Positions 1 through 8,800 of a DNA stretch of 14,787 bases are shown one piece after another. The position numbers were made by a program, and so were the translations under genes. This DNA comes from Chthoniobacter flavus (GTDB lineage: Bacteria; Verrucomicrobiota; Verrucomicrobiia; Chthoniobacterales; Terrimicrobiaceae), in contig CAMBAQ010000030.1 of NCBI GenBank assembly GCA_945863785.1, positions 1 to 14,787 of the forward strand, given 5' to 3'. Below the pieces are notes generated by a model. The model did not search any database, was not told the DNA's origin, and was given only the letters and a program-made list of their open reading frames with translations. How positions within the stretch are numbered: position 1 is the stretch's first letter; every line of letters starts with the position of its first letter.

Positions 1-1
1 G

Positions 2-70
2 CAGGGCGCGCCACCGGAAGGCATGCCCATGCCGATCGTCATGCGACTGCAAGCCACCCGACCTAATTAA
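2..70 (+). CDS. C-terminal end of an upstream gene (partial), possibly TonB-like
   Basis: The window opens inside a reading frame whose last 22 codons run to a TAA at 68-70. The visible peptide includes PPEGMPMPIVMRLQATRPN. All three forward frames are open here, so the frame choice rests on composition (Pro/Met/hydrophobic alternation) and on the tight 6-base gap to the next gene, which is typical of an operon. The alternating pattern G-x-P-x-P-I-V-M-R-L resembles the last beta strand of TonB C-terminal domains. TonB/ExbB/ExbD genes would make sense next to an outer-membrane protein cluster, but this is inference from about 20 residues. It could equally be an unrelated exported protein. Confidence 0.45.
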   Translation, partial: QGAPPEGMPMPIVMRLQATRPN

Positions 71-76
71 AAATCC

Positions 77-2104
77 ATGAGTATTCCCAACTTCACCCTT
101 CGCCTTGCCCTTTTGCCTTTGCTCGGCACCTTAGTGACTGCCAAAGCGCTGGACTACGCTGTTGCCCAGACCGAAAAATCGATTGTTTTCGACTACGCGC
201 AAATCACCCCGACGCCCGAGCCTGCTGAAAAACCTGTACCAGTTTCGATATCCGAACCGACACCTGCACCCCAAGCCACGCCTGAGCCGACGCCTTCACA
301 GAAAACTCAAGCCGAAGAGGCTGCTCCATCATCAGCGTCCAAACCCGCCAGCGTCGAGGCCCCACTCCCTACGGAAGGCGCAGCCACCCCAACGGGCAAC
401 GTCACCATCAATCTCATCAACAAGCTCGTGAAACGTGGCATTCTTGACGCAGATGAAGCGAAGGAAATGATCCGCCAAGCCGAGGTTGAAGCGGAAGCCG
501 TTCGGTCTCAGTCCCAAACCGACATGGTTGCCATCGCACAAGCCGCCGCTGTTCAAGTGGTGGCAGCAACAACTCCTGTCGAAAGTGGGCTCCCTGCCGC
601 TTCTTCAGATGACATTCGCGTTACCCACATTCCTCAACCTGTGAAAGATCAGATGAAGGAAGAAATCAAGCTCGAGCTCGCCACGGATAAAGTTTCGAAC
701 CAACTTTCCTCCGCCGTGCGGCTCCCCAAGTGGGTGCAGGACGTGAAGCCCTTCCTGGATATTCGCGTTCGGTATGAGGGAGATTTCTTTCCAACAGGTA
801 ATGACAACACAGGAGCATTTCCGAACTTCAACGCCATTAATACTGGCGCCCCATTTGATTCGGCAGGAACCCAATTTGCCCCTCAGTTGAATGTGGATCA
901 GAATCGCAATCAGTTTAAACTTCGAGCCCGTTTCGGTGCGGATATTGCGATGGCGGATCATTTCTCGAGTGGATTTCGAATTGCCACGGGCCAGAACAAT
1001 TCCCCGACATCCACTAACCAAGGAATGGGCACTGCTAGTTCGGCTACGCAAGGTCAGGGTGGTAATTTCAGTAAGTATGCCATCTGGTTGGATAGAGCCT
1101 TTCTCCGATATGACTCTAAATACGAGGATTTAATGTCAGCTAGTGCTTGGGTCGGTCGCTTTGATAATCCCTTCTTTTACACACCGCTCATCTGGGATGA
1201 CGATCTCGGCTTCGATGGTATCGCTGCTACGGTCAAGGGCAACGTGACTGAGGGATTACAAGTTTTCACGACCGGTGGCGCATTTGTTGTTTATAATACC
1301 GATTTCAACTTCTCCTCAAACCAACCAGAAAAATTCAGTAGCTACGACAAATACCTTTTGGGTGTACAAACCGGCATCGACTGGAAAGTGGCTGATGATT
1401 GGAAGGCCAAAGTCGCCGCAGCATATTATAATTTTTATAATATCGAGGGCAAACTCTCGACCCCCTACACTCCGCTCACTAGCAGTGATGCCAGCAATAC
1501 GGACAGCAGTCGCCCTTCTTTTGCTCAGAAGGGGAACACCTACATGGCCATCCGTGATATTCTACCCGATGCCAGTAATGATTTTGGAGCCATCAACCAG
1601 TGGCAATATTACGGACTCGCCACCAAATTCAACGTCCTTTCCCTTACGGGGCGCCTGGATTACGATGGGTTTGAGCCAGTCCGCGTCTCGCTTATATCGG
1701 AGTTTGTTCAGAATCTGGCTTTTAAAAAATCGGATATCAATAGTATTGCAATCAATAATCGCGCGGAAGCTGATCCTAGCATCGTGGACGATATCGGTGA
1801 CTTCGATGGGAGCCCATATGGTTGGTATGGCGAATTCCGAGTTGGCACGCCTGCCCTCTCGAAGCGCTGGGATTGGCAACTCAATCTAGGTTATCGTTGG
1901 ATCGGTTCCGATGCCGTAGTTGACGGATTCAATGACTCTGATTTTGGTCTAGGTGGAACTAACATGAAAGGATTCACCGTTGGTGGAATTCTTTCGTTAT
2001 CAGAGAATGTTAGCCTCGGAACACGCTGGATGGGAGCTGATAGCATAGCTGGTCCGCAATACCACACCAATATCCTCTACTTTGAAATCAACTCGAAATT
2101 CTGA
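77..2104 (+). CDS. Putative outer-membrane porin (Porin_5 type) with Pro/Glu-rich and helical N-terminal extension
   Basis: This 675-residue protein is predicted to form a beta-barrel channel in the outer membrane. Residues 1 to about 24 are a signal peptide with the hydrophobic core LALLPLLGTLV. Residues 45-107 are low-complexity Pro/Glu/Ala/Thr. Residues 108-145 form a charged helical segment containing LINKLVKRGILDADEAKE, a feature I associate with Porin_5 proteins. The barrel begins near residue 216 (PKWVQDVKPFLDIRVRYEG) and shows family-like blocks: FKLRARFGADI, ATGQNNSPTSTNQ, and NPFFYTPLIWDDDLGFDG near residue 364. It ends in ...YFEINSKF, with the terminal Phe typical of BAM-assembled barrels. 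The ATG lies 6 bases after the preceding stop and in the same frame. No Shine-Dalgarno sequence is visible; upstream is A-rich. The cargo is unknown. The porin call is good, the substrate is not inferable. Confidence 0.85.
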   Translation: MSIPNFTLRLALLPLLGTLVTAKALDYAVAQTEKSIVFDYAQITPTPEPAEKPVPVSISEPTPAPQATPEPTPSQKTQAEEAAPSSASKPASVEAPLPTEGAATPTGNVTINLINKLVKRGILDADEAKEMIRQAEVEAEAVRSQSQTDMVAIAQAAAVQVVAATTPVESGLPAASSDDIRVTHIPQPVKDQMKEEIKLELATDKVSNQLSSAVRLPKWVQDVKPFLDIRVRYEGDFFPTGNDNTGAFPNFNAINTGAPFDSAGTQFAPQLNVDQNRNQFKLRARFGADIAMADHFSSGFRIATGQNNSPTSTNQGMGTASSATQGQGGNFSKYAIWLDRAFLRYDSKYEDLMSASAWVGRFDNPFFYTPLIWDDDLGFDGIAATVKGNVTEGLQVFTTGGAFVVYNTDFNFSSNQPEKFSSYDKYLLGVQTGIDWKVADDWKAKVAAAYYNFYNIEGKLSTPYTPLTSSDASNTDSSRPSFAQKGNTYMAIRDILPDASNDFGAINQWQYYGLATKFNVLSLTGRLDYDGFEPVRVSLISEFVQNLAFKKSDINSIAINNRAEADPSIVDDIGDFDGSPYGWYGEFRVGTPALSKRWDWQLNLGYRWIGSDAVVDGFNDSDFGLGGTNMKGFTVGGILSLSENVSLGTRWMGADSIAGPQYHTNILYFEINSKF

Positions 2105-2110
2105 AGCGTC

Positions 2111-2761
2111 ATGAAAAAAAATCTCATCTCTGGACTCGCTATTCTGAGTCTGCTCGCAACCGCCGTTCCATCGGTTTACTCTGCTGAGGAGGATCCGACT
2201 GCCAAGTTCCGCGAAGCGCTCAAAAATACCATGCTGAAGCTTCGCGATGCGCAAGGTCAACTCGCCAATGCCCAAGCCGCCACCATTGCCGCCGAAAGCA
2301 AGGTCGAAGATTTGACTTCCAAAAACGAAACTCTCACCAAAGACCTCGTTTCCGAACGCAATGCAGCTTCCACTCAGATTTCCGACCTCAATAAAAAAAT
2401 CAGTTTTCGGGATGACTCTATTTCGGAGTTACAGGCATCCCTCGCAAACTGGAAGAAATCCTACGAGGATGTCACTAAGTTGGCAGCTCAACGAGAGAAT
2501 CAGAGGGCTATCTTTGAAGCCAAATCGATTAAGCTCGAGAGGCAAGTCGAAGACCAGAAGTTCCGAAATATCCAAATGCATAAGATCGGAATGGGCATTC
2601 TGGATCGGTACGAAAAGTTTGGTTTGGGTGATGCCATCCTGGCACGTGAACCATTCACAGCCGTGCAACGGGTGAAGTTTCAAAATCTCATTCAGGATTT
2701 TTCGGAGGAACTCAGCGATGCCCGCATTCCAGCCAATGAGCATACACAGAAGGCGCAGTGA
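2111..2761 (+). CDS. Exported periplasmic coiled-coil protein with conserved C-terminal segment
   Basis: This 216-residue protein has a clear signal peptide (residues 1 to about 24, MKKNLISGLAILSLLATAVP..., likely cleaved after VYSA). Residues 30-150 are rich in Ala, Glu, Lys, Gln and Ser with heptad-like spacing and almost no Pro, so a long coiled coil is expected. Residues 153-206 differ and look like a small conserved domain, with the core ILDRYEKFGLGDAILAREPF followed by a helix (VKFQNLIQDF). From memory, similar segments occur in small exported proteins encoded beside FHA/DUF3739 exoproteins in proteobacteria; I could not verify this. It starts 6 bases after the porin stop, in the same frame, which suggests translational coupling. 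Likely roles are a periplasmic accessory or spacer for the porin or the giant exoprotein. No enzymatic motif is visible. Confidence 0.85.
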   Translation: MKKNLISGLAILSLLATAVPSVYSAEEDPTAKFREALKNTMLKLRDAQGQLANAQAATIAAESKVEDLTSKNETLTKDLVSERNAASTQISDLNKKISFRDDSISELQASLANWKKSYEDVTKLAAQRENQRAIFEAKSIKLERQVEDQKFRNIQMHKIGMGILDRYEKFGLGDAILAREPFTAVQRVKFQNLIQDFSEELSDARIPANEHTQKAQ

Positions 2762-2771
2762 CGTTTTTTGT

Positions 2772-2796
2772 AACTTGTCGGAATTGTGACAAAGTT
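2772..2796. promoter_or_regulatory. Imperfect hairpin / possible regulatory site upstream of the giant exoprotein gene
   Basis: AACTTGTC (2772-2779) can pair with GACAAAGTT (2788-2796) with one bulged A and an 8-base loop. It sits in the 82-base gap, 48 bases before the next ATG. It is followed by only a short T-run (TTTCT), so it is a weak terminator candidate. The inner palindrome TTGTC...GACAA could instead be an operator. It also matches an E. coli-style Pho box at about 11 of 18 positions, which is weak. I see no convincing -35/-10 pair in this gap. Confidence 0.3.
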
Positions 2797-2843
2797 TCTA
2801 TCCGCTCCCATTCATTATTCGCCGATTTTTCTCATAGATATTC

Positions 2844-5800
2844 ATGATTTTTAAGCGTTCCAGCAATTTGCGCAGTGTTCGCGTTTTTCAGGCTTTGGAA
2901 GGATTTAAAAAATCCCGACAAGCCATAACGTTGATCATTCTACTGGCTTGGATTATCACGACTCCGGTTGCCCAATTGAATGCTGGTGATGTTTTGCGAG
3001 GAGGCGCTAGTGCAGGAAACGCTCGCAGAGCCTCAGAATCTAGGGCCAATGCTGGTGCAGTCACCGCAGATGCTGCAAAAGTTCGAGCCCAAGACCGACT
3101 AGCCCGCACGACTAAGACCGTAAATGACATGCGTGCGCTTCAAGCTGCTGCCCGGGCTGCCGCTGGCGCTTCCACAATTCCCAACGGGCTAGCTGAGGGC
3201 GGTCTGAAAGTTCTCACTGGCCCCAACGCAAAGTGGCTAGGGGCGAACACACCCACGCAGTCCGGAAACAACGTCAACATCACCCAAACAGCTTCACAAG
3301 CCCTTCTCCATTGGGAGACATTTAATGTAGGGAAAGAGACCACGCTCAACTTCGACCAATCCGCCGGCGGTGTGGATGCGGGGAAGTGGATTGCGTTTAA
3401 CAAAGTCTTTGATCCCGCCGCGAAACCCTCCGAAATCCGGGGCAAAATCAACGCCCAAGGCCAAGTCTACATCATAAACCAAAACGGCATCCTCTTTGGC
3501 GCTGGTTCCCAAGTCAACGCCCGAGCCTTGGTGGCCTCCACATTACCGATCAATGACAATCTCGTCAAAAATGGACTCCTCAACAATAAGGATGCTCAAT
3601 TCCTCTTTTCGGCGATCGATGTCCCTGGGGGGTCCGATGGCACACCGACATTCACGCCAACGGATGTTCCTGCAACTCTCGGGGATATTATTGTTGAGCG
3701 CGGTGCCAAAATTATGAGTCCCGAACTTGCCGGCGGAAATGGAGGTCGCGTCATGCTCGTGGGCGCCAACGTTCGCAACGAAGGTGAAATCTCAACACCC
3801 GCTGGGCAAACCATCCTTGCTGCAGGCCTTCAAGTGGGCGTTCTAGAGCATGACAGCTCCGACCCAAGCCTCCGAGGATTGGATGTCTGTGTTGGCGCAG
3901 TTGATCTAGATGGCATCGATCCGTATGCCGGAACAGTCCAAAATGCGGGGCTAGTCGAGTCTAAGGCCGGGTCGATCGTCATTGCTGGAAAACGAATCGA
4001 ACAAAACGGAATTTTGGAAAGCCTCACATCGGTCAGCCTCAATGGGCGCATCGACCTCACGGCAAGCTATGGTGCGGTTTCCAATCCGAATTTCGACAAT
4101 CCAGGCACGCTCGGGAATGGCGAATCAATTTTTCTACCCCAGTTCACGGGGGAAGTTTTGTTTGGACAGGAAAGCCTCACCCGCATCTTGCCGGACTACA
4201 ATTCAAAGGCATCCGTGCCAGGAACCATGTTGTCTGAGAGTTCCCAAATCAACATCCAAGGAAATTCTATATCTTTTGTCGAGGATTCCATCGTTTGGGC
4301 CCCTTCCGCCGACGTCAAGATCAAATCGGGCGTCTGGACTTACCGAGATGACGAAAGCCTAAATCGCACGATTTTCAATTCCTCCGGCGAGATTGAGGAA
4401 ACACTTCAGTCGGCGCTTCGGACCCCTTTCGTTTTCACGGAAGGAACAGTGGTTTTTTCACCTGGATCGATCCTTGATGTGTCCGGAACTCCGGATGTTT
4501 TTGTGCCGCTTTCGCACTATCTCCTGACTGTCCAACTACGCGGCAACGAACTCGCTGACTCGCCTCTACAGAGGGAAAGCGACCTTAGAGGAAAAAATCT
4601 GCATCTGGATCTTCGCCAAACAGGCGTTTACGAAGGCAAATTCTGGATGGGAACGCCTCTCGGCGACGCAAATGGCGTTGCAAATCTTATTGAGCGGACG
4701 GCAGCTCAACTTACAACACGCGGAGGAACAATCGCTATTGAGGCGGGCGGTTCGGTGGAACTCGCTTCCGGCGCCGAGTGGAATGTTTCAGGGGGCTACA
4801 CTCGGAACGAAGGCGGCTTCATTCAAACGACCAATCTCCTAAGGGATGGCCGCTTGGTGAATATCGCGAAGGCCACGCCTGACATGGTTTATGAGGGAAT
4901 CTACGATGGATTCACGCACTCGTTCTCTACGAAGTGGGGAAATCTAAAGAGTTATCGTCATGCACTGGCACCATCAGGCGGACAGCTTGAAGCAGAGAAT
5001 ATCAATGGCGCGTCTGGTGGATCCATTGATGTTGCCTCACCGGTTACCCAGTTGGCGGGAGAACTGCTAGGTGGCACGATTACTGGACTGAGGCAACTCA
5101 ACTCGCCGCCCGGTCATTCGGAATTGGCTCTACGATTTAAGAACCAAAAGGCTGTTGAAACCCCCGCGGGAACGGTCTATTTGGATCAGATTTTAAGCGC
5201 GCCGTCTTTGATTGTGGGAGGTGTTAAATCTTCAGAAACCAACGATTCAGGATTGGAAGGAATGTTGCAGATTCCTTCATCCATCTTTGACGAGGAAGGG
5301 AGCGGGTTCGGATTTGTTACCCTAGAAAATCTTGGTGGTACCATCGAAACTGCTGATGAGCCTCTCGAATTGGCTCCAGGAGGATCGCTCACCCTGAAAG
5401 CCACGAATATTTCGTTTATCTCATCCGTTCACATCCCCGGCGGATCAATGTCAGCAACGGCATACAATTACTCCCCGTTCCAATATGCCGAGCAAAGAGC
5501 CACCGAGGAATTGATAGGGCAGCCTGCACCGGCTGTTATCGAAGGAGCGGGCGTTATCGCCATTGGCGAAGGTGTGAAATTGGATGTCTCCGGCACAGTC
5601 ACCAGCGATTCTATGGGTTTTTTCTCCGGTCTGCCGGGTCGGTGGGCTATTGATGGCGGTAAAGTAAGTTTGGAGGCCTTCTCGATTCTTTCCCATGAAT
5701 CAAGCGCGATCCGTGCCTCTGGTGGTATTTCCATGGGAGCTAGCGGCAAGAAATCCTTGAAGGGAAAAGGAGGTTCTATCTCGCTTTTGGCTGGCAAGGA

Positions 5801-8800
5801 TCCGGAGTTAAGAACCTCGGTTGGTGGAGTGCTGGAGCTTCCTCCGTATCTTGAGGCCTATTCATCAGTTTTGGGAGGCTCGCTTACTCTCCAAGCCGTC
5901 CGAGCGATCATTGGCGAGGTCGAGGAGCCGGTGGGAGGCATCATGGAATTGAGCCCCGATTTCTTCGTGAAAGGGGGCTTTTCCAATTTTTCGATCAGGG
6001 CAACTGGCGCATCTGGTTCGACAGATCCGGCCGTTCAAGTCCTGCCTGGGACACAGATTAGACCCATAACCGAATCGCTTCTTGTGAACTCTCTGTTCCA
6101 AAATGCGGAATCTGCCTTCGTAAAAAGCATCCTCCCCGAGGGAGTTCGCCCAGTCGCAAACATTTCGCTCGTAGCCCTCGGATTTGATGATCCATTCACA
6201 GATCAGGAGGTCGAAGCTGTCGGGTCAATTGAGGTTGGCAATGATGCCACCATAAAAACCGACATCGGTGGAAGTGTTTCGCTAAAGGGTCAAACCATTT
6301 CCGTTTTCGGAAGCATCGAGGCCCCAGCCGGTAGCATCACAATCGAAGGAGGGGGAAAGTTTCCTTTGGCGGCACAGCAGGAGGCGTCCACAACCACCGC
6401 ACTTCCTACACTTCATCTTGCACCAACAGCACAGCTAATTGCCCGAGGCGCAAAACTGCAGATACCGGATCCATTTGGGAGGGAAATTGGCTCAGTTCTT
6501 TCGGGTGGAAAAGTTCGTCTCTCCGGAAATATTGTCGCCGAGGCAGGGGCGGTTGTGGATGTATCTGGGACCTCTGGAACCTTGGATTATCTAACTGCTT
6601 CCGTCGGAAGTTCTGCCGAATCTTTTCAATCAAACGGAATGCCTCTGGAACCCGCAGGACGCAATACAATTCGCCTCACCGTGGACAGTAACGGAGGGGT
6701 CATTAGTCTTCGCGGTTCCCAACTTCTTCTTGCGGATGCAACCCTCGATGGACGGGCGGGTGGAACATCAGCTGTTGGTGGATCCCTTACCGTCTCATCC
6801 AGCGCTTATTCCTTGGCAAGCGGAGCCGATATCACCCTTTCAATTAGGCAATCCGGCCCGGTTATAAGCTCTGAACCTGGCACCATATCTGTTGGATCGG
6901 TTCTTTTGGATTCGGGTGGATCGGAAGTAAATGGAGGAGGTTTTTTTGCCGTGGACTCTTTTTTGTCTGGAGGGTTTTCCGACTTCGATTTGGGTTACGA
7001 ATATTTTTCTTCTGCCTCGATACCACATGGTGGGAATGTGAGATTTGAGGGGCAAATTGACCTTGAAGCGGCGGGGCGGATCCGTCTTGCAGCTGGAGGC
7101 GTCGTTCAAACCGATGACATTGTTTCTATTTCCGCACCCTATATTTCGATCGGGCAGGAATTCCGCGCCCCCCTACATCCCTCTGAAACCTTCGCCCCCT
7201 TCACCGATGCAAACGGACGAATATCGGTCATTCCAACGAATGGTCCTGGCGCCATCAATTTGCGCGCTTCACATGTGGATGTCGGAACCTTGGTAACCAT
7301 GGACACCGAACAGCTCCAAATAATGGCTGAAAGTGGAGATATCCGCGGTGGCGGAACTCTGAGTGTGGCGGGAGAGGTGATACTCGAGTCGGCCCAAATT
7401 TATGCAACCACTCTGGGTAAATTCGACATCTTCGCGTACGACGCGGATGAAACTACGGGACGCGTTACGATCAACCAGTCAGGACAATCTACTCTGCCGC
7501 TGAGTGGTGGCGGAATTTTGCGTGTTTTCGGCAGCGAAATCCAGCAGGGCGGAACTTTGCGCGCCCCCTTCGGTTCGATCACGTTGGGCTGGGACGGGGC
7601 CGATTTGATCGAATCTACTGAAGGAATTGACGCCCCCACCAATCTGGTCGTTGGCCTCGAAAAATCTGCTCCGGTTGCGTCGGTAATCAACCTGCTCGCT
7701 AATAGCGAAACATCGGTTTCTGCAATCGATCCCTCCACTTTTAAAGAGATTATTGTTCCGTTTGGAATCAGTCCCGACGGAAATACTTGGATTGATCCAC
7801 GCGGAGTCAATGTATCCCTCGCAGGAATGCCCGAGAAGAAAGTGGCTATCTCGGCGGCAAGTGTTGTCCAAGAACCAACATCGAAAATAGATCTGCGTGG
7901 CGGCGGAGACTTGATGGCCTACCGTTGGATTTCCGGCACCGGGGGCAGTATTGACATTCTCGGCAGCCCTTCGGTGTGGAGGCCCGGATCAAACTATTCG
8001 GCTGGCGATCTGGTTTCCCTCAACGGAAGGCAATTCTCCGCTAGATTCGCACTCAATCCAAAAGACTTCAACGGAAGCGTCCCTTCGCCGGGTCGCTCCG
8101 TCTATTGGACTGAGGTTCCTGAATCCTTCGCGATTGTCCCAGGTTTCAACTCTCCGCTGGCACCCTTCGCGCCCTTCAATACAAGCGGATCGGGTGGAGT
8201 TTTTCGCGGAGACACCGGATTCACCTCATCTTTGCAGGTTGGCGACCAAGTCACTTTCGATGGCGGCCTTGGAATTGACTCAGGAACTTACACGTTGCTT
8301 CCCCGCCGCTACGCGTTGCTGCCCGGTGCGCGACTCGTCACGCCTGCCAATGAAAAATCGGGGGGATTTTTCCTTCCTGATGGCGCTGCGATTGTCTCCG
8401 GATACCGATCCAACTCTTTTACAAAAGCCGAGGGAAACATTCTTTTGCGTGAAACCTATGAGGTTTTACCTTCGGGAGTTTTAAATAACCGCGCCGAATA
8501 TGCCATCTACTCGGCAAATGACTTTATTCAGAAGGCCGCAATATCGTCTCGCTCACTTTCCAAGCAACCTGTGCCACTGGATTCCGGATCGCTCTCAATC
8601 CATGGAGCGAACGCTCTGTCCATTTATGGAAGTGTGATGACGGAAACCAAGGGAGGGGTCGGCGCCGCTATCGATTTGAGCAGCCTTGCGGGAATCAATA
8701 TCGGCAACAATGCAGAGGGATCAGATGGAGTTTTTATTGATTCTTCGGTCATCAACTCTTGGAAAGCCGAAAGCCTCTTATTGGGGGGGCAACGAGTCAA

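Noticed and set aside
2114..2121. Run of eight A just after the start of the coiled-coil gene
   Set aside because: This is the ordinary Lys-Lys-Asn start of a signal peptide; slippage there is possible but not specially supported.
8205..8213. An RGD tripeptide (residues 1788-1790) in the exoprotein, like the integrin-binding motif of Bordetella FHA
   Set aside because: One RGD in a 3908-residue Gly/Asp-rich protein is expected by chance, and nothing suggests an animal host.
7951..8484. A 177-codon + strand frame overlapping the exoprotein
   Set aside because: Its translation is Arg/Ser/Pro-rich with no recognisable domain; it is an alternate-frame shadow.
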